Below, one piece after another: positions 1-7,062 of a stretch of 34,724 nt of DNA (the first letter of the stretch is position 1; each line of letters opens with the position of its first letter). The DNA is from Catellatospora coxensis (lineage in GTDB: Bacteria > Actinomycetota > Actinomycetes > Mycobacteriales > Micromonosporaceae): positions 1 through 34,724 of the forward strand of contig NZ_BONI01000090.1 in NCBI RefSeq assembly GCF_016862635.1, written 5' to 3'. The translations under genes were made by a program, and so were the position numbers. The notes under the pieces were generated by a model. That model was not told where the DNA came from, did no database searches, and was given only the letters and a program-made list of their open reading frames with translations.

Positions 1-25
1 GCGCGGCACGGATCACGCGCGACAT
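1..25 (-). CDS. 5' end of a gene leaving the window
   Basis: On the minus strand an ATG at 25-23 is preceded by a textbook Shine-Dalgarno AGGAGG (32-37) with 6 nt between. Only eight codons are inside the window (they read MSRVIRAA), so the product cannot be named. The gene would be transcribed leftwards, away from the permease genes. The spacer 26-230 between this start and the next gene contains a 7-bp hairpin (138-160) but no convincing -35/-10 pair. Confidence 0.5.
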
Positions 26-230
26 GCGGCACCTCCTGCGAGCCTGTTGAGCCGGTACTCCAGGTAACCAGGCGAACTGCGCCGGTGTGCCCCGACGTGC
101 CGGATAAACCAGCATATTCTCAGCGAATGACCCGCAGGCCGCAGGGCCCTGGGCTGCGGCGGTGGACGAAGGCGCAGGTGGCGGCGAAGGGGTCAGCGGA
201 GAGTGACGCTGTCCGGAAGAATGGCCGCCC

Positions 231-500
231 ATGACCAGAGAAGGCTCATCACTGCCGGATTGGATGCGCAAGGACGCCGAACCTGTGCGCACCACCCTGT
301 ACTGGCGCGTCACCCAGTGGTTCAGCCGGAGTCCCTGGTTCGGCGGCGCATGGCGGGCGGTGCGCGACCGGCCCCGGCTGTCGCGGCGCTTCCCCCGGAC
401 GTACGCCGTCATGGCGTGGCTGTTCGCCGTCGCGATCGCGTTCTTCCTCGGCTACAAGATCATTGAGTACTACAACCTCATCATGGCCGGAAAGGTGTAG
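231..500 (+). CDS. small single-pass membrane protein, unknown function
   Basis: This is an 89-residue protein with a basic, tryptophan-rich N-terminal two thirds and one hydrophobic segment at about residues 59-75, ending in a short tail YNLIMAGKV. No family is recognised. It lies 95 nt upstream of, and in the same direction as, an APC amino acid permease, so a role as a small accessory subunit or unrelated membrane peptide are both possible. The start is only moderately supported, because the purine stretch GGAAG is about 14 nt upstream of the ATG. Codon positions show the usual GC bias, which supports real coding. Confidence is fair for a gene and low for any function. Confidence 0.6.
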   Translation: MTREGSSLPDWMRKDAEPVRTTLYWRVTQWFSRSPWFGGAWRAVRDRPRLSRRFPRTYAVMAWLFAVAIAFFLGYKIIEYYNLIMAGKV

Positions 501-595
501 CCCCGGCCGCGTGGGCGATCGGCTCAACGGAGTATTGCCATATGTCTCTGTAGCGCTGGACACTCGTGCATCGTCGAGCGCCAGAAGGGGCAGCC

Positions 596-2167
596 ATGAG
601 TGATCCCGCGCAGACAACAGACAGCGACTCCGCACGACTCGCCGAACTCGGCTACAAGCAGGAACTGCACCGTGGGTGGAGCGGCTTCTCCAACTTCGCC
701 ATCTCGTTCTCGATCATCTCGATCCTGGCCGGCTGCTTCACCACGTTCGGCCAGGCGTGGATGAACGGCGGGCCGATCGCCATCTCCTGGGGCTGGCCGA
801 TCATCTCCGCGTTCATCCTGATCATCGGGCTGTGCCTGTCGGAGCTGGTCTCGGCGTATCCGACCGCGGGCGGCATCTACTGGTGGGCGGCGAAGCTGGG
901 CCGGCCGGTGCACGGGTGGTTCACCGGCTGGTTCAACCTGATCGGCCTGGTCGCGGTGACCGCGTCGGTCGACTACGGCTGCGCCACCTTCCTCAACCTG
1001 GTGCTGGCCAACACCGTGCCGGGCTGGGCGGGCACGTTCACCCAGGCGTTCTACCTGTTCCTGGGCATCCTCGTGCTGCACGCTCTGATCAACGTCTTCG
1101 GCGCGCGGATCATCAACCGGCTGCAGGACATCTCCGTCTGGTGGCACGTGTTCGGCGCGGCCGTCATCGTGGCGATCCTGATCATCGTGCCGACCAGCCA
1201 CCAGAGCCCGTCCTTCGTCTTCACCGAGACGATCAACGGCAACGGATTCACCGGCGGCAGCACCTCGGGCCTGGGCTTCTGGCTGTACGTGCTGCCCCTG
1301 GGCGGCCTGCTCACCCAGTACACGATCACCGGGTTCGACGCGTGCGCGCACGTGGCGGAGGAGACCCGCGGCGCGGCGCTCAACGCGGCCAAGGCGCTGT
1401 GGCGGTCCATCTTCTACTCGGCGATCGGCGGCTGGATCCTGCTGCTGGCGTTCCTGTTCGCGGTGCAGGACGCGGGCGCGGTCACCGAGGGCTACGGCTT
1501 CGTCGGGGTGCTGCTGCAGGGCGCGCTGTCGTCCGGCTTCTTCAAAGCCGTGATCATCATCTCCACGGTCGGGCAGTTCTTCTGCGGCATGAGCTGCGTG
1601 ACCAGCATGTCGCGGATGATGTACGCGTTCAGCCGCGACGGCGCGGTGCCCGGCTGGCGGCTGTGGACCCGGCTGGACCGCAACGGCACCCCCGTCTGGG
1701 CCGTCGTCGCCGGCTGCGTCGCGGGCGGGCTGCTCACCCTGCCCGCGCTGTACCAGAAGAACGGCGCGCCGATCGCCTTCTACGCGGTCGTCTCCGTCGC
1801 CGTGATCGGCCTCTACCTGGCCTTCCTCATCCCGATCATGCTGCGGCTGAAGGCCGGCGACAGCTTCGAGCCGGGCCCGTGGACCCTGGGCAGGCGCTAC
1901 AAGGTGCTGGGCTGGATCGCCTCCATCGAGATCATCATCATCTCGGTGTACTTCATCCTGCCGACCGTGCCGGCGGGTGTTCCGTTCAGCGACGAGTTCG
2001 ACTGGTCCGCGGTGAACTACGCGCCGATCGCGGTCGGTACGGTGATGCTGCTGATCGGGGTGTGGTGGATCGTGTCCGCGCGGAAGTGGTTCACCGGACC
2101 CCGGCGTACTGTGGATCTCCCCGCCGGGGTCGCGACCGCCGACGCCCCGGTGGCGGTGCTGGACTGA
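596..2167 (+). CDS. APC-superfamily amino acid permease
   Basis: A 523-residue polytopic membrane protein of the amino acid-polyamine-organocation superfamily, resembling the ACT/GABA-permease branch (TC 2.A.3.4). It has about twelve hydrophobic segments. The N-terminal part carries ELHRGWSGFSNFAISFSIIS, and the middle carries HVAEETRGAALNAAKALWRS, which is typical of this branch. It most likely imports an amino acid or a related amine by proton symport; the substrate cannot be read from the sequence. I chose ATG 596 because AAGGGG lies 6 nt upstream; an in-frame ATG at 566 has no ribosome binding site. A strong hairpin follows the stop. Nothing next to it points to a catabolic partner. Confidence 0.88.
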   Translation: MSDPAQTTDSDSARLAELGYKQELHRGWSGFSNFAISFSIISILAGCFTTFGQAWMNGGPIAISWGWPIISAFILIIGLCLSELVSAYPTAGGIYWWAAKLGRPVHGWFTGWFNLIGLVAVTASVDYGCATFLNLVLANTVPGWAGTFTQAFYLFLGILVLHALINVFGARIINRLQDISVWWHVFGAAVIVAILIIVPTSHQSPSFVFTETINGNGFTGGSTSGLGFWLYVLPLGGLLTQYTITGFDACAHVAEETRGAALNAAKALWRSIFYSAIGGWILLLAFLFAVQDAGAVTEGYGFVGVLLQGALSSGFFKAVIIISTVGQFFCGMSCVTSMSRMMYAFSRDGAVPGWRLWTRLDRNGTPVWAVVAGCVAGGLLTLPALYQKNGAPIAFYAVVSVAVIGLYLAFLIPIMLRLKAGDSFEPGPWTLGRRYKVLGWIASIEIIIISVYFILPTVPAGVPFSDEFDWSAVNYAPIAVGTVMLLIGVWWIVSARKWFTGPRRTVDLPAGVATADAPVAVLD

Positions 2168-2171
2168 CCGC

Positions 2172-2209
2172 CGGTCCGCGCGGCAACCGCGAGGCTGCCG
2201 CGCGGACCG
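2172..2209 (+). terminator. hairpin terminator after the permease gene
   Basis: A perfect 14-bp inverted repeat (2172-2185 with 2196-2209, 10-nt loop) begins four bases after the permease stop. There is no T-tract, as is common for GC-rich actinobacterial terminators. Confidence 0.7.
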
Positions 2210-2275
2210 ACCCGGGCCGGTGCGCCGAACGGGGAATCACCGTCGGGCGGTGGGCTGAAGAAGGTGGAATGAGGT

Positions 2276-3811
2276 GTGGCTAGGCGAGACGATCCGCCCG
2301 CACACGCGCACGGCGAGCTGCTGGCCGCGGAGTGGGTGACGTTCCGCGACCTGCTCGTGGCGGGTCGGTCGGCTGACGCCATCGCGCTCGCCGACCGCAT
2401 CGCCGCCGAGTCGGGCGATCCGCTGCGGGTCGCCCAGGCCCTCATCGAGAAGGTCGCGGGCCTGCTCAACCAGGGTGGTGCCGCGCGCCCCGCACCGCTG
2501 CTGGACCGGATCGGCGAGCTGCTGCGGCGGGCGGGCCACCACCCGCGGCTCAGCGGCGAGTACCACGTGCTCGCCGCGTACGCGGCGTTCGCGGACGGGT
2601 CGATGAGCACCGCGGTCAGCAACCTGGTGCAGGCCGAGCGCATGCTGCGCGGCATGACCGAGGTCAACCAGGCCGCGGTGAGCACCTGGCACGACATGTC
2701 GGTGACGTACTCGGCGATGGGCTTCCACGCCAAGGCGGTCGAGGCGATGCGGGCGGGCCGGCGCGTGTGCGTGGCCGCGGGCATCGCCGAGGCGGACTGC
2801 GCCTGCCTGGAGACGCTGGTGCGCTCGGCGGTGGCACGCGACCACCAGGGCATGTCCGACGACTGCGTACGCGAGCTGTGGGAGGTGGTGACCTTCGGGC
2901 GCGCGGCCGAGCCGGACCTGACCGTGTCCGACCGGACCTATCTGCGGTATGCCGCGGCCCGGCTCGCCGTGTTCGGCCATCGCCCCGCCGGCGGCGACCA
3001 GGTGCCCGGTGGGACCACGCCGGACAGCCCCGACCGCTCGTTCTCGCAGGTGGTGTACCTGACCACGGTCTGCGAGGCGATCGCGGCCGACCGGCCGGAC
3101 GAGGCGCTGCGCCTGCTCGGGGAGCCCGCGGCGAGCGGCACCTGGCTCGGCGAGGCCGAGCCGCACCGGCTGCGCTCGATCGCGCTGTCGCGCATCGGCG
3201 ACCACGCGGGCGCGGTGGAGGCCGAGCGGGCCATGGTGCGGATCATCACCCGGGACGACGGCACGCTGCGCGACCGCTACATCGACAGCGTCAACGCCCG
3301 TCTCGACCAGGACCGGTTGCGGCAGATCGCCCAGGAGCACGCCGACGCGGCGATGAGCGACCCGCTGACCGGCCTGCCCAACCGGCGGCGCATCAAGGCG
3401 TTCGCCGCCGAGCTGGCGGGCCGCGGCGCGGACGCGGCGGTGGGCCTGATCGACCTGGACGGGTTCAAGGCCGTCAACGACACCCACGGCCACAACTCGG
3501 GCGACCTGGTGCTGCAGCGCATCGCGGGGCTGCTCGCGCAGAGCGTGCGCGGCCAGGACCTGCCCGCCCGGTTCGGCGGGGACGAGTTCATGGTCATCCT
3601 GCCGGAGACCGGGCTCGCCGAGGCCCGCGAGGTCGGCGGGCGCATCATCGCCGCGGTGGTGGGCGAGGACTGGGAGGCGCTGGTGCCGGGGACCCCGGTC
3701 GGCATGAGCATGGGCTGGGCGGCGCTGCCCGCGGGCGGTGACCTCGACGCCGTGGTGCGCGCCGCCGACGAGGAGCTGTACCGGGAGAAACGCGCCCTGC
3801 GCCCGGCCTGA
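2276..3811 (+). CDS. TPR-like/GGDEF diguanylate cyclase
   Basis: A 511-residue protein without membrane segments. Residues 1 to about 340 are helical and repeat-like (TPR-type), and residues 355-508 form a GGDEF domain that makes cyclic di-GMP from two GTP. The domain opens with DPLTGLPNRR (about 362-371) and has an intact GGDEF at about 434-438, so catalysis is expected. Exactly five residues before GGDEF stands RGQD, matching the RxxD inhibitory site that binds product. No EAL domain is present. The GTG at 2276 is the usable start: a nearby ATG is closed by an in-frame stop, and AAGGTGG lies upstream. The helical part probably senses a protein or ligand, which is inference. Confidence 0.9.
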   Translation: MARRDDPPAHAHGELLAAEWVTFRDLLVAGRSADAIALADRIAAESGDPLRVAQALIEKVAGLLNQGGAARPAPLLDRIGELLRRAGHHPRLSGEYHVLAAYAAFADGSMSTAVSNLVQAERMLRGMTEVNQAAVSTWHDMSVTYSAMGFHAKAVEAMRAGRRVCVAAGIAEADCACLETLVRSAVARDHQGMSDDCVRELWEVVTFGRAAEPDLTVSDRTYLRYAAARLAVFGHRPAGGDQVPGGTTPDSPDRSFSQVVYLTTVCEAIAADRPDEALRLLGEPAASGTWLGEAEPHRLRSIALSRIGDHAGAVEAERAMVRIITRDDGTLRDRYIDSVNARLDQDRLRQIAQEHADAAMSDPLTGLPNRRRIKAFAAELAGRGADAAVGLIDLDGFKAVNDTHGHNSGDLVLQRIAGLLAQSVRGQDLPARFGGDEFMVILPETGLAEAREVGGRIIAAVVGEDWEALVPGTPVGMSMGWAALPAGGDLDAVVRAADEELYREKRALRPA

Positions 3812-3831
3812 GCGCAGGTCCTCGGGGAGGG

Positions 3832-4470
3832 TCAGCGCCGGGGCTTGTTGGCGTACCAGCCGGTGGCGGTGACCACGGCCGCGAGCAGCCCGGCCGCGAA
3901 CAGCCACGGCACGCCCCGGCGCCACCCCATGCCGAGCAGCAGATTGGTCAGGGGAATGCCCGCCCACAGGAACAGCAGGTGGACGGACTTCTCACGCTTG
4001 CCGGCCGGCGTCCGGTCGGCGTCGATCTTCGGGGCGGCGATGCCGCGGCGACGGCCGAGCTCCGCGTTCAGCTCACGGGCCACCCGCTCGCCGAACCCTT
4101 CGCGTCGGGTCGCCAGCTTGACCGGCGCGGTGCCCACCGCCCCGGTGCTCACGATCCGGCCGTCCCGCAGATGCAGGTGAAGGTGGGTGTCGACGTCGAT
4201 CCGGCGCAGGTCGGTCCAGGGCACGTGCACCGTGCGGAACGTGCGCCGCACCCGGATGCCGCTCGCGTCGCGGCTCACCCGCTGCCGCAGCGCGTAGCCG
4301 GCCGCGGGCAGTAGGACAGCGGTCGTGGCGACCGGACATACCAGCGAGCCGGCTGACCCGTCGTTGTAGACCAGCCACATCGCCCATATCCCGCCGGTGA
4401 GCAGCGCGGGCAGCACCCCGGCGAGGATCAGGGTCGGCCAGTGGCGGTACACGCGGGTCTCGTCGATCAC
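3832..4470 (-). CDS. PH-like (DUF304-type) membrane protein
   Basis: A 212-residue protein with two N-terminal membrane segments (about 11-35 and 43-62), a soluble middle of beta-rich sequence (RRTFRTVHVPWTDLRRIDV at about 75-93) typical of bacterial PH domains, and two C-terminal membrane segments (about 163-178 and 186-206). The function of such proteins is not established. It converges with the GGDEF gene, 20 bp apart. The start is GTG. A TACCGT box lies 8 nt before it and no Shine-Dalgarno is visible, so the message may be leaderless. Confidence 0.7.
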   Translation of the reverse strand: MIDETRVYRHWPTLILAGVLPALLTGGIWAMWLVYNDGSAGSLVCPVATTAVLLPAAGYALRQRVSRDASGIRVRRTFRTVHVPWTDLRRIDVDTHLHLHLRDGRIVSTGAVGTAPVKLATRREGFGERVARELNAELGRRRGIAAPKIDADRTPAGKREKSVHLLFLWAGIPLTNLLLGMGWRRGVPWLFAAGLLAAVVTATGWYANKPRR

Positions 4471-4478
4471 GAGCGCAG

Positions 4479-4484
4479 ACGGTA
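4479..4484 (-). promoter_or_regulatory. -10 box for the PH-like gene (leaderless)
   Basis: TACCGT on the minus strand ends 8 nt before the GTG start, the spacing expected when transcription begins at or next to the start codon. No -35 match was found. Confidence 0.35.
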
Positions 4485-4560
4485 GCGGGTCCTCGCCATC
4501 GCCGGTGCGACACGGTGTTCATCGGCGCAGTTCGGGTGCGCATGCGTGTTACATTCCCCG

Positions 4561-4632
4561 GGTTATAACCTCGTCCTCCCGTATATCCGAAGCGCCCGAG
4601 AAACGACCCGGGCGCTGTCCGCATTGGTGCGG
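4561..4632 (+). promoter_or_regulatory. structured leader of the cold shock gene
   Basis: The stretch before the cold shock gene has a perfect palindrome GGTTATAACC (4561-4570), containing a possible -10 TATAAC (4564-4569). Two hairpins follow: AGCGCCCG/CGGGCGCT (4591-4598 with 4609-4616, 10-nt loop) and CCGCA-TTGG-TGCGG (4619-4632). The start codon is 59 nt further on. Long folded leaders that control translation by temperature are known for csp genes; that this one does so is inference. Confidence 0.45.
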
Positions 4633-4691
4633 TACGGGAGGCGAAGAGTTCACACGAAGTGGACTCGCAGCCTCACCAAGGAGTATTCGAC

Positions 4692-4895
4692 ATGGCTGTC
4701 GGCACCGTGAAGTGGTTCAACGCGGAAAAGGGCTTCGGCTTCATCACCCCGGACGGCGGCGGAGCGGACGTGTTCGCGCACTTCTCCGCGATCCAGTCCA
4801 ACGGCTACCGGAGCCTCGACGAGAACCAGCGGGTCGAGTTCGAGATCACCCAGGGCCAGAAGGGCCCGCAGGCGGCCAACATCCGCAAGATCTGA
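4692..4895 (+). CDS. cspA: cold shock protein (CspA family)
   Basis: A 67-residue single cold-shock domain, the standard length. It shows the RNA-binding motifs KGFGFI (RNP1, residues 13-18) and VFAHF (RNP2, about 27-31), and starts with the classical [16 protein letters not shown]. Such proteins bind single-stranded RNA and DNA in the cytoplasm and melt mRNA structure. The start at 4692 is fixed by AAGGAG 8 nt upstream. The gene stands alone with its own leader and terminator. Most actinobacteria have several paralogues, so the exact orthologue is not certain. Confidence 0.95.
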   Translation: MAVGTVKWFNAEKGFGFITPDGGGADVFAHFSAIQSNGYRSLDENQRVEFEITQGQKGPQAANIRKI

Positions 4896-4901
4896 GATAA
4901 G

Positions 4902-4944
4902 CGCGGGTACGCGGTGAGCGGAACACGCGCACCGCGTACCCGCG
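4902..4944 (+). terminator. terminator of the cold shock gene
   Basis: A perfect 15-bp stem (4902-4916 with 4930-4944, 13-nt loop) starts six bases after the csp stop; CTCGTCC follows instead of a T-run. Confidence 0.75.
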
Positions 4945-4966
4945 ATCCTCGTCCCCGACCTGCGGT

Positions 4967-4972
4967 TAGGTT
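4967..4972 (+). promoter_or_regulatory. -10 box, leaderless start of the next gene
   Basis: TAGGTT lies six bases before the ATG at 4979, and no Shine-Dalgarno intervenes. This is the typical actinobacterial leaderless layout. Confidence 0.5.
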
Positions 4973-4978
4973 GGTGGC

Positions 4979-5773
4979 ATGGCACGGTTGACCTATCACC
5001 GGTACTGCGACGAGGTGTCCGCCCAGACCGCGCTGCTGCGCGAGGTGCTGCCGGGCGACGACCTGAGCGCGAAGGTGCCGACCTGCCCGCAGTGGACGCT
5101 CGCCGACCTGGTCCGCCACGTCGGCGGCAATGTGCACATGACCGACGCCGCGGTGCGCGGCGAGCCGGGCCCGCGACCCGCGATCGGCGACCCCACCCGG
5201 GCCGGGGTGCCCGACACCGACGACCCCGACACGCTGACCGCCTGGATGCAGGACGGCGCGGACGCGTACGCCCGTACGCTGCGCGAACGCGATGCGCAGG
5301 ACGTGGCCGAGATCTTCGGCATGCCGCGGACGCTGACGTTCTGGGCCCGCCGGGCCGCCTGCGACATCCTCGTGCACCGCGCGGACGCGGCGCTGACCAC
5401 CGGCGCGGGCTTCACCATCGCGCCGGACCTGGCCGCCGACGCCCTCGACGAACTGCTGGAGCTGGCCACCGACCCGCAGCTGGGCACGCGGGTGTTCAAG
5501 AAGCTGCCCGAGCTGTTCGGCCCGGCGCGCTCGATTCACCTGCACGCCACCGACACCGTCGAGGGCCTCGACGCCGAGTGGCTGATCGAACTCGGCTCGG
5601 ACGGCGTGACCTGGCGGCACGGGCACGAGAAGGCCGACGTGGCGCTGCAGGCGCCGCTGACTGAACTGCTGCTGATCCTCCACCGGCGGCTGCCGCTCGA
5701 CTTCGCGCAGGTCCACGTGCACGGCGACCGCGCGCTGCTCGAAGGCTGGCTGGACCGCGTCGCCATGGGCTAG
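4979..5773 (+). CDS. mycothiol-dependent maleylpyruvate isomerase-family protein
   Basis: A 264-residue protein whose N-terminal half is a DinB-like four-helix domain of the mycothiol-dependent maleylpyruvate isomerase family (CPQWTLADLVRHVGGNVHM at about 38-56, supplying the first histidine metal ligands; a further D-I-L-V-H-R near residue 135 supplies another). The C-terminal half resembles the family's second domain. Members act on electrophiles or in thiol chemistry using mycothiol, the actinobacterial low-molecular-weight thiol; the true substrate here is unknown. The stop overlaps by four bases with the stop of the convergent downstream gene (CTAG shared). Transcription probably begins at the ATG itself. 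Confidence 0.8.
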   Translation: MARLTYHRYCDEVSAQTALLREVLPGDDLSAKVPTCPQWTLADLVRHVGGNVHMTDAAVRGEPGPRPAIGDPTRAGVPDTDDPDTLTAWMQDGADAYARTLRERDAQDVAEIFGMPRTLTFWARRAACDILVHRADAALTTGAGFTIAPDLAADALDELLELATDPQLGTRVFKKLPELFGPARSIHLHATDTVEGLDAEWLIELGSDGVTWRHGHEKADVALQAPLTELLLILHRRLPLDFAQVHVHGDRALLEGWLDRVAMG

Positions 5774-6153
5774 CAGGTCGAGTGCAGCAGCGCGCCCACC
5801 CGTACGCCCGCGTCGGCCAGCAGGTTGTAGACGCGCACCGCCTCCCGGGTCTCCGCGATGTGCACGTCGATGCCGCGTTCGGCCAGGTAGTCCTCGGTCT
5901 CCGGCATCACCTCCAGCACCAGTTGCTGGCCCAGTGACAGCACCACCGAAGTAGCGCCCGCCGCGAGCAGCGGCTCGACGTCGGCGGGCTGGATGCCGGG
6001 GGAGTGCCGGGTGCCGGTGACCCGCCAGTCCCACTCGCCACCGCCGCCCGGGTACAGCACGGCGTCCTTGACCTCGCCGACGCCCTCGATCTCGATCTCG
6101 CCCCACGCCAGCGACAGCACCTTCGGCGATCTCCGCTCGTCCACGTTCGGCAT
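5770..6153 (-). CDS. Mth938-like (DUF498) domain protein
   Basis: A 127-residue protein matching the Mth938/DUF498 fold: GEIEIEGVGEVKDAVLYPGG near the N-terminus, then WDWRVTGTRHSPGIQPADVE, and a hydrophobic strand with a conserved glycine (TSVVLSLGQQLVLEV) before a C-terminal helical part. The family has no settled biochemical function. I took ATG 6153, giving the usual family length; a GTG five codons upstream is possible. It is divergent from the crotonase-fold gene with a 46-bp gap, so the two may share a control region. Confidence 0.75.
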   Translation of the reverse strand: MPNVDERRSPKVLSLAWGEIEIEGVGEVKDAVLYPGGGGEWDWRVTGTRHSPGIQPADVEPLLAAGATSVVLSLGQQLVLEVMPETEDYLAERGIDVHIAETREAVRVYNLLADAGVRVGALLHSTC

Positions 6154-6199
6154 TGTGGCACGATGCACCCGCCCGCCGTACCCGCAGAAAGGCCGCCAG

Positions 6200-6988
6200 G
6201 TGACCGAGCAGACCGCCGCCGCACCGCCTCGCCTGGACCTGGAGCTGTCCGGGCACGTCGCGACGATCCGGTTCGTCAACCCCGCGCGGCGCAACGCGAT
6301 GACCAACGACATGTGGGCCCGGCTGCCCGAGCTGCTCGACGAGCTCGCCGGCGACCCTGACGTGCGGGTACTCGTGCTGACCGGCGCGGGCGGCACCTTC
6401 TGCGCCGGGGCCGACATCACCGAGGTGGACCGGCTGATCGCCGACGGGGACCGCAGCCTGGCGGTGCTGGCCGAGGAGCGGCTGGCCCGGTTTCCGAAAC
6501 CGACACTGGCCGCGATCGTGGGCGACTGCGTGGGCGGCGGCTGCCAGCTCGCGGTCGCCTGCGACCTGCGCTTCGCCGCCGAGGGCAGCCGCTTCGGGGT
6601 CACCCCGGCCCGGCTGGGCATCGTGTATCCCGCGCCGACGACCCGGCGGCTGGTGTCGCTGATCGGCCCGTCGGCGGCCAAGCACCTGCTCTACTCGGCC
6701 GAACTGGTCGACGCCGAGCGCGCGCTGCGGGTGGGCCTGGTCGACGAGCTGCACCCGGCGGACCGGCTCGCCGAGCGGGTCGCGGCGTTCACCGCGACGC
6801 TGGCGTCCCGGTCGCTGCTGACCCAGGTCGCCGCGAAGGAGATCGTGACGATGGCCGGCGACGGCCACCACGACGACACCCGGGTGTCCTACTGGCACCG
6901 CCAGATGGCCGAGTCGGGCGAGGCCGCCGAGGGCATCACCGCTTTCGTGGAACGCCGCCGCCCCGACTTCCGCTGGTCCCCGCACTGA
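6200..6988 (+). CDS. crotonase-fold (enoyl-CoA hydratase/isomerase family) protein
   Basis: A 262-residue protein with the full crotonase fold. FCAGAD supplies the CoA/oxyanion region, GGGCQLAVACDLRFA the second oxyanion strand, and the C-terminus GITAFVERRRPDF is typical. Aligned with rat mitochondrial enoyl-CoA hydratase, the two catalytic glutamates are absent: Glu144 is Gln116 and Glu164 is Pro136 (context FGVTPARLGIVYP). The fold therefore is clear but classical hydration is unlikely. A decarboxylase-, isomerase- or hydrolase-like reaction on an acyl-CoA is more plausible; the methylmalonyl-CoA decarboxylase group has a similar TP..LG segment. GTG 6200 has GAAAGG about 8 nt upstream. No fatty-acid genes are adjacent. 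Confidence 0.85.
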   Translation: MTEQTAAAPPRLDLELSGHVATIRFVNPARRNAMTNDMWARLPELLDELAGDPDVRVLVLTGAGGTFCAGADITEVDRLIADGDRSLAVLAEERLARFPKPTLAAIVGDCVGGGCQLAVACDLRFAAEGSRFGVTPARLGIVYPAPTTRRLVSLIGPSAAKHLLYSAELVDAERALRVGLVDELHPADRLAERVAAFTATLASRSLLTQVAAKEIVTMAGDGHHDDTRVSYWHRQMAESGEAAEGITAFVERRRPDFRWSPH

Positions 6989-7011
6989 CCCGTACCCATG
7001 GTCGTCCGACG

Positions 7012-7062
7012 TGCCAGGCACCTGTGCGTTTCTCGAGCTCGCTTACGCCCGTCTGCCTGGCA
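7012..7062. terminator. inverted repeat between convergent genes
   Basis: TGCCAGGCA (7012-7020) pairs with TGCCTGGCA (7054-7062). The right arm lies inside the last codons of ltrA. It may be a weak bidirectional terminator; the 33-nt loop makes this uncertain. Confidence 0.3.

Noticed and set aside
4805-7021. Open frame of 738 codons on the minus strand
   Set aside because: It overlaps three well supported genes in other frames, has low-complexity Arg/Gly/Gln-rich composition and no recognisable domain. It is a by-product of GC-rich codon bias.
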